Source: an uncultured Actinomycetes bacterium (GTDB lineage Bacteria > Actinomycetota > Actinomycetes > Nanopelagicales > Nanopelagicaceae). Taken from it: a stretch of 10,662 nt of DNA. This document shows, piece by piece, positions 1 through 6,388 of the stretch. Both the position numbers and the translations under genes were made by a program. The notes under the pieces were generated by a model. It worked only from the letters and a program-made list of their open reading frames with translations. It had not been told where the DNA came from and did no database searches. The stretch spans positions 1-10,662 of the forward strand of contig CAJBLC010000107.1 in NCBI GenBank assembly GCA_903953805.1, given 5' to 3'. How positions within the stretch are numbered: the first letter of the stretch is position 1; each line of letters starts with the position of its first letter.

Positions 1-131
1 ATATATATCTCGCGCGTGGGAGCGATATTCCAATCGGCGGGAAGGATAGGAAGTTGGGTCGAGCCAGAATGGATCTCAAACTCTGCGAGTAACTCCTCAG
101 GGAGCTTAGAGAGCGCATATCGACCGCACAT
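1..131 (-). CDS. SOS response-associated peptidase (SRAP/YedK/HMCES family), N-terminal part, cut by window edge
   Basis: Reading leftward from ATG at 131 gives 43 complete codons without a stop, beginning MCGRYALSKLPEELLAEF and continuing to NIAPTREIY at the edge. SRAP proteins begin with Met-Cys-Gly-Arg; after Met removal Cys2 becomes the N-terminal nucleophile that forms a thiazolidine crosslink with abasic sites in single-stranded DNA, protecting them during replication. The NIAPT segment is the second conserved block of the family. The gene is divergent from aroA, with start codons 37 bp apart, an arrangement I recall from Mycobacterium tuberculosis (Rv3226c next to aroA). A TACTCT -10 element lies 7 nt upstream and no Shine-Dalgarno is visible, so the mRNA is probably leaderless. 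The rest of the gene, with the remaining active-site residues, is outside the window, so intactness cannot be judged. Confidence 0.9.
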   Translation of the reverse strand, partial: MCGRYALSKLPEELLAEFEIHSGSTQLPILPADWNIAPTREIY

Positions 132-138
132 GAATGAG

Positions 139-144
139 AGAGTA
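139..144 (-). promoter_or_regulatory. -10 element of the SRAP gene (leaderless)
   Basis: TACTCT on the minus strand fits the actinobacterial TANNNT -10 pattern. It ends 7 nt before the A of the start codon at 131, so transcription would begin at or one base before the ATG. The same hexamer at the same spacing precedes pgl. There is no good -35 match; GTGTGA at 162-167 sits at a 17-nt spacing but is weak. Confidence 0.55.
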
Positions 145-155
145 GCGGCTCACTG

Positions 156-161
156 TAGGAT
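156..161 (+). promoter_or_regulatory. -10 element of aroA (leaderless), or alternatively a Shine-Dalgarno
   Basis: TAGGAT ends exactly 6 nt before the aroA ATG, placing the predicted transcription start on the A of the start codon. The overlapping TAGGA could instead act as a Shine-Dalgarno with 7-nt spacing, so the two readings compete. The recurrence of TANNNT at this position before five other starts in the window favours the leaderless reading. No -35 is convincing. Confidence 0.5.
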
Positions 162-167
162 TCACAC

Positions 168-1454
168 ATGACGCAACTCTGGCCCGCCCCATACCGGGGC
201 AATACTCCAGTACATGCGCGCATCACAATTCCAGGTTCAAAGTCCGTCACTAATCGGGCGCTGATCTTGGCAGCACTCGCCCAATCCCCTTCATTGCTCC
301 GCAAGCCCTTGCACTCACGCGACTCGGCGTTAATGATCGCCGGCCTCAAGGCGATTGGTGTAGGAATTGATGAAGCAGCTAATGGCGATCTCACCGTAAC
401 CCCTGGCAAGCTCTACGGACCCGCCCACGTCGATGTTGGTAACGCTGGAACAGTAATGCGCTTTCTTCCGCCAGTTGCGGCAATGGCTAATGGCCTCATC
501 CACTTTGATGGCGACCCACGTTCCCATGAGCGACCACTCGGCCCGGTTATTGCTGCCTTAGAGTCCCTTGGTGTATCGATTGAACATGGCTCTCGCTACT
601 CGCTTCCTCTCACTATCAATGCAAATGGACAGTTGCGTGGCGGAGTAGTTGATGTTGATGCTTCATCATCAAGTCAATTTATTTCAGCGCTTTTACTTGT
701 TGCACCAGCAACGAAAGAGGGAATCACGGTCCGCCATACTGGCTCGACACTGCCATCAATGCCGCATATCGAGATGACAGTTCAGATGCTCCGTGAAGTT
801 GGAGTCACTGTTGATGTCATTAATGGCGTGGAATGGCGCGTTGCACCAACTCTGATGCAGGGTCGCGAAATTACGATTGAACCAGATCTCTCCAACGCTG
901 CACCTTTTATGGGGGCTGCGATGATCTGCGGAGGTTCAGTCACTATTACTGATTGGCCGAAGCAGACTACTCAACCAGGTGATGAGCTTCGAGGAATCTT
1001 TACTCGGATGGGTGCCACGATCTCTTTCACTGAAAATGAAGATGGAAGTGACCTCACCATCACGAGTGATGGGACAATTCACGGAATCGATGCCGATCTC
1101 CATGATGTTGGTGAACTCACTCCATCGATTGCCGCGCTCTGCGCCCTCGCCGATTCACCATCATCACTACGAGGAATCGGCCATCTCCGACTTCACGAAA
1201 CTGATCGACTCGCTGCTCTCGCCGCGGAGATTAATGCTCTTGGTGGAGATGTGGATGAGGAAGAGAGCGCTCTCCATATTTCACCAGCGCCACTTCATGG
1301 CGGCACCTTCCATAGTTATGAAGATCATCGCTTAGCGACCGCTGGCGCGATGATTGGATTGCGTATTCCTGGTATTAACGTTGAGAATATTGAGACCACC
1401 AAGAAGACTCTTCCCGACTTCCCTGGCGCTTGGGTAGATCTCCTTGGACAGTAA
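168..1454 (+). CDS. aroA: 3-phosphoshikimate 1-carboxyvinyltransferase (EPSP synthase)
   Basis: This cytosolic enzyme joins phosphoenolpyruvate and shikimate-3-phosphate to make EPSP, the penultimate step to chorismate and the aromatic amino acids. The 428-aa length is normal. Landmarks are PGSKSVTNR at 22-30 (Lys25, Ser26 and Arg30 bind substrate), GNAGTVMRF at 91-99 (PEP-binding loop), DPRSHERPLGP at 116-126, SSSSQF at 166-171, HETDRL at 343-348, EDHR at 385-388 and the C-terminal KKTLPDFP at 412-419. The position of the usual catalytic Asp carries Glu316 within VGELTPS, and HETDR has His where Escherichia coli has Lys; as I recall both occur in mycobacterial AroA, so they look lineage-typical rather than defective. 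The start is supported by conserved N-terminal sequence and the -10 element just upstream. It is first of a rightward group; rsgA follows after 17 bp. Confidence 0.97.
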   Translation: MTQLWPAPYRGNTPVHARITIPGSKSVTNRALILAALAQSPSLLRKPLHSRDSALMIAGLKAIGVGIDEAANGDLTVTPGKLYGPAHVDVGNAGTVMRFLPPVAAMANGLIHFDGDPRSHERPLGPVIAALESLGVSIEHGSRYSLPLTINANGQLRGGVVDVDASSSSQFISALLLVAPATKEGITVRHTGSTLPSMPHIEMTVQMLREVGVTVDVINGVEWRVAPTLMQGREITIEPDLSNAAPFMGAAMICGGSVTITDWPKQTTQPGDELRGIFTRMGATISFTENEDGSDLTITSDGTIHGIDADLHDVGELTPSIAALCALADSPSSLRGIGHLRLHETDRLAALAAEINALGGDVDEEESALHISPAPLHGGTFHSYEDHRLATAGAMIGLRIPGINVENIETTKKTLPDFPGAWVDLLGQ

Positions 1455-1471
1455 GTGAATCCGGCCATTAC

Positions 1472-2458
1472 ATGACCCCACGCGAATTTGATGAGGATGA
1501 TGTCCGTATCCGCCCCAAAGAGCGCACCCGGCCTCGCACCAAAGATCGCCCCGATTACTCAAACTCGCAGATCGCACGCGTTATAGGCGTCGACCGAGGT
1601 CGCACCACTTGTCTCATTGAAGAGAATGGGCTCGTTCTCACAGCAATGAAATCGCGGGAGCTCGGTCGTAAATCTGTCGTCGTTGGTGATCTCGTCGGTG
1701 TCGTTGGCGATCTCTCCGGTGCCGAAGGATCACTCGCCCGAATAGTTGCAGTCCAACCGCGAGCGAATGTCCTTACGCGAACTGTTGATGATGTTGCTGA
1801 ATTTGAGCGGATGATCGTCTCTAATGTCGATCAGATTGCGATCGTGATTGCGGCGGCAGATCCCGAACCACGTCATGGATTTGTCGATCGTGCATTAGTA
1901 GTCGCCTTCGACCAAGGAATCGCGCCACTTATTATCGTGACTAAGTGCGACCTCGCCGATCCATCAGAGTTTCTCGCCATGTATAACGAGCTCGATATTC
2001 CTATTCTCAAGATCGCGCGCGGTTGGGATCTCACAGATCTACGAGCAACCCTTCGACATAAGCGAACAGTTCTTCTCGGTCATTCGGGAGTAGGTAAGTC
2101 CACGCTCGTTAATGCTCTCACTCAGAGTGAGAGCCGTGCCACTGGGGATGTAAACGCCGCAACCGGGCGTGGTCGACACACCTCATCGAGCGCAGTTGCT
2201 CTCAAGATCGATCTTGATGCAAACGAGACAGGTTGGATTATCGATACGCCAGGTGTTCGATCCTTCGGCCTTGCACACGTTGAGCGGGATCGTGTTATTG
2301 GTGCATTTCCTGAGTTCGCACCGGCGATTGAACATTGCCCACGCAACTGCTCCCACGACGAAGAGAGCTGTGCTCTCAACCATTGGCCAGATCTCTCCGA
2401 GAGCGCGATCTCACGGCTAGCGAATCTTCGCCGACTTCTTGCTGAGGGAACGAAGTAA
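1472..2458 (+). CDS. rsgA: Ribosome small-subunit-dependent GTPase A (RsgA/YjeQ)
   Basis: RsgA is a circularly permuted GTPase that binds the 30S subunit during late maturation and is released on GTP hydrolysis. The permuted motif order is visible in the 328-aa product: an N-terminal OB-fold-like region (about 33-110), then G4 (TKCD, 157-160), G1/P-loop (GHSGVGKS, 203-210), a G2 threonine within the GRGRHTS stretch, and G3 (DTPG, 258-261). A C-terminal zinc site follows: Cys289, Cys293, His295 and Cys300. Its spacing is one residue tighter in two places than in E. coli. The first 25 residues are charged and basic, probably flexible. I chose ATG 1472 over an in-frame TTG at 1430, because the latter overlaps the aroA end and adds 14 unconserved-looking residues. 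Neither a Shine-Dalgarno nor a leaderless -10 precedes 1472, so expression is probably by read-through from aroA with reinitiation. Confidence 0.95.
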   Translation: MTPREFDEDDVRIRPKERTRPRTKDRPDYSNSQIARVIGVDRGRTTCLIEENGLVLTAMKSRELGRKSVVVGDLVGVVGDLSGAEGSLARIVAVQPRANVLTRTVDDVAEFERMIVSNVDQIAIVIAAADPEPRHGFVDRALVVAFDQGIAPLIIVTKCDLADPSEFLAMYNELDIPILKIARGWDLTDLRATLRHKRTVLLGHSGVGKSTLVNALTQSESRATGDVNAATGRGRHTSSSAVALKIDLDANETGWIIDTPGVRSFGLAHVERDRVIGAFPEFAPAIEHCPRNCSHDEESCALNHWPDLSESAISRLANLRRLLAEGTK

Positions 2459-2498
2459 CTACTTCTCCCAGGCAAGTAATTGCTCCATTCAGACAAGT

Positions 2499-2504
2499 TA
2501 GACT
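2499..2504 (+). promoter_or_regulatory. -10 element of hisN (leaderless)
   Basis: TAGACT ends exactly 6 nt before the hisN ATG at 2511, placing the predicted transcription start on the A of the start codon. The bases between (CTCCCC) cannot act as a Shine-Dalgarno. It lies in the 52-bp gap after rsgA, so hisN probably has its own promoter even if read-through also occurs. No -35 hexamer stands out. Confidence 0.6.
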
Positions 2505-2510
2505 CTCCCC

Positions 2511-3305
2511 ATGAGAGATCTTGCACTCGATCTAGCCCTTGCTCAGCGCCTCGCTGATGCCGCTGATGCCATGTCGATGGTAAAATATCGCTCGAGCGAA
2601 CTCGTGATCGAGACTAAGCCAGATCTCACTCCTGTCACCGATGCCGATAAAGGCATTGAATTTATGATTCGCGATGTCCTCTCGCAAGAGCGTCCACTCG
2701 ACCTCGTAATCGGTGAAGAGTTTGGTGGAAGAGATGAGGCGTTAGCGCCAACGAATGAAAAATATTATTGGGTCGTCGATCCGATCGATGGCACGAAAAA
2801 CTTTGTGCGCGGTGTACCGACCTGGGGAACGCTAATTGCACTCGTCAACCCTGCCCACGAAGTTGTTGTCGGTGTTGTGAGTGCGCCAGCGATCTATCGT
2901 CGTTGGTTTGCTCATAAAGGTGGCGGAGCATTTGTCAGTGAGAATGGCGCAGATCCTCGCCGGATCCATGTCTCTGGGATCTCGAAACTTGAGGATGCCT
3001 CTATCTCATATTCAGATCTCGTCGGCTGGGGTGATCGTCGTCAGAAGTTCATCGATCTTCAAGAGCGCATCTGGAGAACTCGTGGCCTCGGTGATTTCTG
3101 GTCGCACATGCTCGTCGCTGAAGGCGCGGTAGAGATTGCAGTTGAGCCAGTATTAGCGCTTTGGGATATGGCAGCAAATGCCATCATCGTGGAAGAGGCT
3201 GGTGGAATATTTGGAGATCTCGATGGTGGTCGAGGCGCACATGGACCTAATGGAGTTTCCACTAATGGAAAATTGCATCAAGCATTCCTTGATGCCGTGA
3301 ATTAG
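2511..3305 (+). CDS. hisN: Histidinol-phosphatase, inositol monophosphatase family (HisN-type)
   Basis: This is a 264-aa Mg2+-dependent, Li+-sensitive-type phosphatase of the inositol monophosphatase superfamily. Metal-binding and catalytic motifs are intact: TKPDLTPVTDAD near residues 36-47, GEEFGG at 68-73 (Glu69/Glu70), DPIDGTKNF at 90-98 (Asp90, Asp93) and LWDMAA at 217-222 (Asp219), followed by EEAGG. In actinobacteria the HisN member of this family dephosphorylates histidinol phosphate, the penultimate step of histidine synthesis, and as I recall such genes lie next to rsgA and aroA. That context favours histidinol-phosphatase over inositol-1-phosphatase, but the motifs alone do not settle the substrate. 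The start is fixed by the TAGACT element and by normal family length. A hypothetical gene begins 16 bp after the stop. Confidence 0.85.
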   Translation: MRDLALDLALAQRLADAADAMSMVKYRSSELVIETKPDLTPVTDADKGIEFMIRDVLSQERPLDLVIGEEFGGRDEALAPTNEKYYWVVDPIDGTKNFVRGVPTWGTLIALVNPAHEVVVGVVSAPAIYRRWFAHKGGGAFVSENGADPRRIHVSGISKLEDASISYSDLVGWGDRRQKFIDLQERIWRTRGLGDFWSHMLVAEGAVEIAVEPVLALWDMAANAIIVEEAGGIFGDLDGGRGAHGPNGVSTNGKLHQAFLDAVN

Positions 3306-3321
3306 AGAGCTCACAGGCGCC

Positions 3322-3894
3322 ATGGGTCTCTTCTCATTCTTCTCACGCAAGAAAAAAAATCAAGCTTCACGCGTTGATCAATCTGATCAATCTTCTTCAA
3401 CTCGTCAAAGAGTGGAACCAACGCCAGTGAAAGTCTGGCACCACAGCCTTGCATCATTGACCATAGTCACCCACCCGCTTGGTGAAACTCCTGGAACGAT
3501 TCTGGAACGGCCATTTCTCTATAGCTCTTTAATATCTATTGCTCAGGCGATCTCCCGCCTTCATCAAGAGCCGGAGAACTCTTCTTCCCTCTTCTTTGAA
3601 TCTGCCCAAATCCTTACCTCAAAGGCTGCTGCTGAAGATCTTTCATTGGCTCACCACGAGATCGTTGGGCTTACCTTCGATCCAGCTCTCGGCTACTCCG
3701 CCCGGATGAGCGCTGATGGAAAGAAATTCACCATTCTCTATGGTCAGGCAGCTCCGGTTGCTCGCGCGAGCACGCCCTTTCACAGCGATATTACTGAAGC
3801 AGTTCAATCCTCGATTGGGCAGGGAGAGACCTTCGTGTTGGCGATCGACGGGATCGCCTACGCGCATCTACGATTCACATCTGAACTTCAATAA
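3322..3894 (+). CDS. Hypothetical protein, 190 aa, family not recognised
   Basis: I do not recognise this protein. It begins with a short hydrophobic-then-basic stretch (MGLFSFFSRKKK), which may be an amphipathic membrane-touching segment. A Ser/Gln/Arg-rich linker follows to about residue 35, then an apparently globular remainder of mixed helix and strand. There is no predicted transmembrane helix and no Cys cluster. It reads as a genuine gene: the frame stays open between two confident genes, it begins 16 bp after hisN and it stops 18 bp before the convergent zwf end. Only a weak purine-rich AGAGAG about 12 nt upstream could serve as a ribosome site, so it is probably cotranscribed with hisN. 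No terminator is visible in its own direction. Function cannot be assigned from sequence; hisN is its only contextual partner. Confidence 0.7.
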   Translation: MGLFSFFSRKKKNQASRVDQSDQSSSTRQRVEPTPVKVWHHSLASLTIVTHPLGETPGTILERPFLYSSLISIAQAISRLHQEPENSSSLFFESAQILTSKAAAEDLSLAHHEIVGLTFDPALGYSARMSADGKKFTILYGQAAPVARASTPFHSDITEAVQSSIGQGETFVLAIDGIAYAHLRFTSELQ

Positions 3895-3918
3895 AAAAAT
3901 ATCCTCTGGTGATCAGAG
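3893..3918 (-). terminator. Intrinsic terminator of the pgl-gnd-zwf operon
   Basis: On the minus strand CTCTG and CAGAG form a 5-bp stem (plus one T-G wobble) around an ATCAC loop at 3904-3918. After a short GATA spacer comes a run of seven T (the A-run of the plus strand at 3893-3899). The zwf stop codon lies within the hairpin. The stem is short, so termination may be partial. There is no T-run on the plus-strand side, so it does not serve the convergent 190-aa gene. Confidence 0.6.
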
Positions 3919-5298
3919 ATCAATCCATTCGCCACCGACAAGTTCATTTGCTCGCTCTGGGCCCCATGATCCAACAAAGTATGGGAAGAGCGCAGGTTCG
4001 CCCGAGATAACGTTCTCGAGGATTCGCCAGGTTTCAAGTACTGAGTCGATACGCGTAAAGCGCATGTGATCGCCAGCCATAGCGGCTCGGAGTAAACGCT
4101 CATAAGCCTCTTGGCGTTCACCAAGTGCCGCTGAGAATTCCACATTGAGTTGAACCGGTTGCGTTGAAAGTGAATCTCCAGGAGATTTTGCTTGGAGTTC
4201 GATATCCACACCATCTTTCTTTCCAAGACGGAATCGGAGAATATTCGGCGCACCAGCTTGAGACTCTGCAAAGAGCATACGAGGTGGTTGCTTAAATTCG
4301 ATAATAACTTCGAGAGTGGTTTCGGCAAGCGCCTTACCGGTACGGAGATAGAACGGCACACCTGCCCAACGCCAGTTATCGATATGAACTAGTGCTGCAG
4401 CAAAGGTCTCGGTATCTGAATGATCCTTTACGCCAGGCTCATCGAGGTAGCCAACATACTGACCGCGAACGACGCTATCTGGATGCAAAGGTGCAATAGC
4501 GCGGAAGATCTTGAGCTTCTCGTCTTCCATGTTGTGGGCATTGATCTCTGATGGTGGCTCCATCGCAATGAGGGCAAGCACCTGGAGAAGGTGGTTCTGT
4601 AAGACATCGCGTAGTGCGCCCACACCATCGTAGAAGGCGCCACGACCTTCGATGCCGAAATCTTCGGCCATTGTGATCTGGACGCTTGAGATATATCGAT
4701 GGTTCCAGACCGGTTCCCAAATCGAGTTTGCAAAGCGGAAGACCAAGATATCTTCAACAGATTCTTTACCCAAGTAGTGATCGATACGGAAGATGCGCTC
4801 TTCTGGAAGCACTGCTTCGAGTGAATCCTGAAGGTGAATCGCTGACTTCAGATCGCGACCAAAAGGCTTCTCGACAACGAGACGGACAAACTCCATCAAT
4901 CCTGCATTATGAAGTCCGCGAGTAACTTGTTCAAAGGCTGATGGCGGAATCGCGAGGTAGATAACAATGTTCTTCTTACCATCAAGGCGCTTGGCAAGAT
5001 TGTCGTAGAGAGCTTGCTCTTCATACTTTCCGACAACGAGATCAAGGTGCTTATCGAGAAACTCAAGGACTTTGTCATCAGGGGCTTTAACAGTATTTTT
5101 GATGGAATCAAAGGCATAGTTCACAAACTCTTCATGGTTCCACTTTGTAGAAGCGACACCGATTACCTCAGTAGTGAGGAATCCACTGCGAGCCATGTTG
5201 TACAAAGCTGGGAAGAGCTTCTTCTTGGCAAGATCACCAGTTGCTCCAAAGAGAACGAGTACATCTGCATCAGCAAGCTTCTTTTTGCGGGGTGCCAT
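3913..5298 (-). CDS. zwf: Glucose-6-phosphate 1-dehydrogenase, short Zwf1-like form
   Basis: This enzyme oxidises glucose-6-phosphate to 6-phosphogluconolactone, the entry step of the oxidative pentose phosphate pathway. The 461-aa product is shorter than the common ~510-aa actinobacterial enzyme but complete. It has the dinucleotide-binding GATGDLAKKK at 18-27, EKPFG at 143-147, the glucose-6-phosphate site RIDHYLGKE at 171-179 (His174, Lys178), and QNHLLQV at 234-240 with catalytic His236. The segment VIGVASTKW at 45-53 has Ser50 where NADP-dependent enzymes usually carry the 2'-phosphate-binding Arg, so NADP preference may be weak. The length and pairing with a short Gnd recall M. tuberculosis zwf1/gnd2. 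An AGGAAG Shine-Dalgarno at 5302-5307, abutting the gnd stop, supports the start; the gap to gnd is 9 bp, so the genes are translationally linked. A terminator follows directly. Confidence 0.95.
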   Translation of the reverse strand: MAPRKKKLADADVLVLFGATGDLAKKKLFPALYNMARSGFLTTEVIGVASTKWNHEEFVNYAFDSIKNTVKAPDDKVLEFLDKHLDLVVGKYEEQALYDNLAKRLDGKKNIVIYLAIPPSAFEQVTRGLHNAGLMEFVRLVVEKPFGRDLKSAIHLQDSLEAVLPEERIFRIDHYLGKESVEDILVFRFANSIWEPVWNHRYISSVQITMAEDFGIEGRGAFYDGVGALRDVLQNHLLQVLALIAMEPPSEINAHNMEDEKLKIFRAIAPLHPDSVVRGQYVGYLDEPGVKDHSDTETFAAALVHIDNWRWAGVPFYLRTGKALAETTLEVIIEFKQPPRMLFAESQAGAPNILRFRLGKKDGVDIELQAKSPGDSLSTQPVQLNVEFSAALGERQEAYERLLRAAMAGDHMRFTRIDSVLETWRILENVISGEPALFPYFVGSWGPERANELVGGEWIDL

Positions 5299-5301
5299 TG
5301 G

Positions 5302-5307
5302 CTTCCT
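5302..5307 (-). promoter_or_regulatory. Shine-Dalgarno of zwf
   Basis: AGGAAG on the minus strand starts immediately after the first two bases of the gnd stop region and lies about 5 nt (measured from AGGA) from the zwf ATG. It fixes the start and implies that ribosomes ending gnd can reinitiate at zwf. Confidence 0.75.
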
Positions 5308-6342
5308 TTACTTCTTCTTCGCTTCGATGTGACCACCGAATTTTTTGCGCATTGCAGAGAGAACCTTATTTGCGTAGAGATCATTCCCACGTGAAGAGAA
5401 GCGGCCCATGAGTGAGGCGCTCAACACATTTGCAGGCACACCCGCATCGATAGCTGTTGCAACTGTCCAGCGACCCTCACCCGAATCAGAGACTGAGCCC
5501 TCGTAACCATCGAGCTCGGGATCTTCTTGATATGCAATTGCAGTGAGATCGAGTAACCATGACGCAACGACTGATCCACGGCGCCATACCTCAGTGATTT
5601 CGCGCATATCGAGGTCATACTTTGTCTCATCGTGGTCGCCAACTGCTGTTGGGTGCTTGATGCCCTTTTCAGCGGCCTTAAAGATATTGAGGCCTTCTGC
5701 ATATGCGGCCATCGCACCATATTCAATTCCGTTGTGGACCATCTTGACGAAGTGACCAGAGCCAACGGGACCGCAGTGATAGAAACCGAGTTCGGAGTTA
5801 GATGGTGCACCTTCGCGTCCTGGTGTGCGCTCTGCGGCATCAAATCCAGGGGCAAGAGCCTTGAAGATTGGGTTAAGGCGTTCGACAACTGCCTTATCGC
5901 CACCGATCATCAATGAATATCCACGCTCAAGTCCATAGACGCCACCAGAAGTTCCGACATCAACGAAGTTAATTCCCTTGGTAGCAAGCCAAGCTGCATT
6001 AGCGATGTCATCACGATAAAAAGTATTTCCACCATCAATAATTGTTGAACCTGGCGCGAGGTGTTCTGCGACCGCATGAATAGTCTGCTTCGTTACCTCT
6101 GCTGGAACCATCACCCAGACAATTTGTGGATTGCTATCGCTATTTTGACCGGCGAGGTCTGCGAGCGAGGCGAGTCCGGTGTGGCCCTCTGCTGCGACCG
6201 CCTTGACGGTATCTGGATTAACGTCGAAGACGCTGATCTTTACTGGATGAGCGGTATCAATGTGTCCTGAGATACGGCGGACAATATTTGCACCCATACG
6301 CCCTAGGCCGACCATTGTGAATTGAAGTTCTTGATTGCTCAT
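5308..6342 (-). CDS. gnd: 6-phosphogluconate dehydrogenase (decarboxylating), short type, predicted NAD-preferring
   Basis: This enzyme oxidatively decarboxylates 6-phosphogluconate to ribulose-5-phosphate. The 344-aa length places it in the short family (GntZ/YqeC or actinobacterial Gnd2 type) rather than the ~480-aa NADP enzyme. Visible motifs are the Rossmann GLGRMG at 12-17, the lid DGGNTFYRDD at 103-112, substrate-binding TSGGVYGLERG at 131-141, and catalytic FVKMVHNGIEY at 198-208 with Lys200 and Asn204. SDSGEGRW follows in the all-helical C-terminal domain. Strand beta-2 ends FDVNP, with Asp40 where NADP enzymes have Asn-Arg; an acid here normally binds the ribose hydroxyls of NAD, so NAD use is inferred. 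A GGAGAG Shine-Dalgarno lies 6 nt upstream. It sits 46 bp after pgl and 9 bp before zwf, in one operon. Confidence 0.95.
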   Translation of the reverse strand: MSNQELQFTMVGLGRMGANIVRRISGHIDTAHPVKISVFDVNPDTVKAVAAEGHTGLASLADLAGQNSDSNPQIVWVMVPAEVTKQTIHAVAEHLAPGSTIIDGGNTFYRDDIANAAWLATKGINFVDVGTSGGVYGLERGYSLMIGGDKAVVERLNPIFKALAPGFDAAERTPGREGAPSNSELGFYHCGPVGSGHFVKMVHNGIEYGAMAAYAEGLNIFKAAEKGIKHPTAVGDHDETKYDLDMREITEVWRRGSVVASWLLDLTAIAYQEDPELDGYEGSVSDSGEGRWTVATAIDAGVPANVLSASLMGRFSSRGNDLYANKVLSAMRKKFGGHIEAKKK

Positions 6343-6348
6343 CGTCGT

Positions 6349-6354
6349 CTCTCC
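6349..6354 (-). promoter_or_regulatory. Shine-Dalgarno of gnd
   Basis: GGAGAG on the minus strand is 6 nt from the gnd ATG at 6342, a standard spacing. The rest of the 46-bp pgl-gnd gap is T-rich, but I see no hairpin that would terminate transcription, so cotranscription from pgl is likely. Confidence 0.75.
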
Positions 6355-6388
6355 GTCAGTTGTCTCGTAATCGATTAGTAAAAATAAA

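Noticed and set aside
1430..1471. Upstream extension of rsgA overlapping the end of aroA
   Set aside because: The start codon is TTG, the added 14 residues resemble no RsgA N-terminus, and ATG 1472 gives a typical charged start.
3913..4361. Long open frames within zwf, gnd and UPF0182 in other frames (for example 157 aa over 3888-4361, 160 aa over 5421-5903, 141 aa over 9316-9741)
   Set aside because: They lie wholly or almost wholly inside confident genes, their composition looks like frame-shifted coding sequence, and none has a start signal or family motif.
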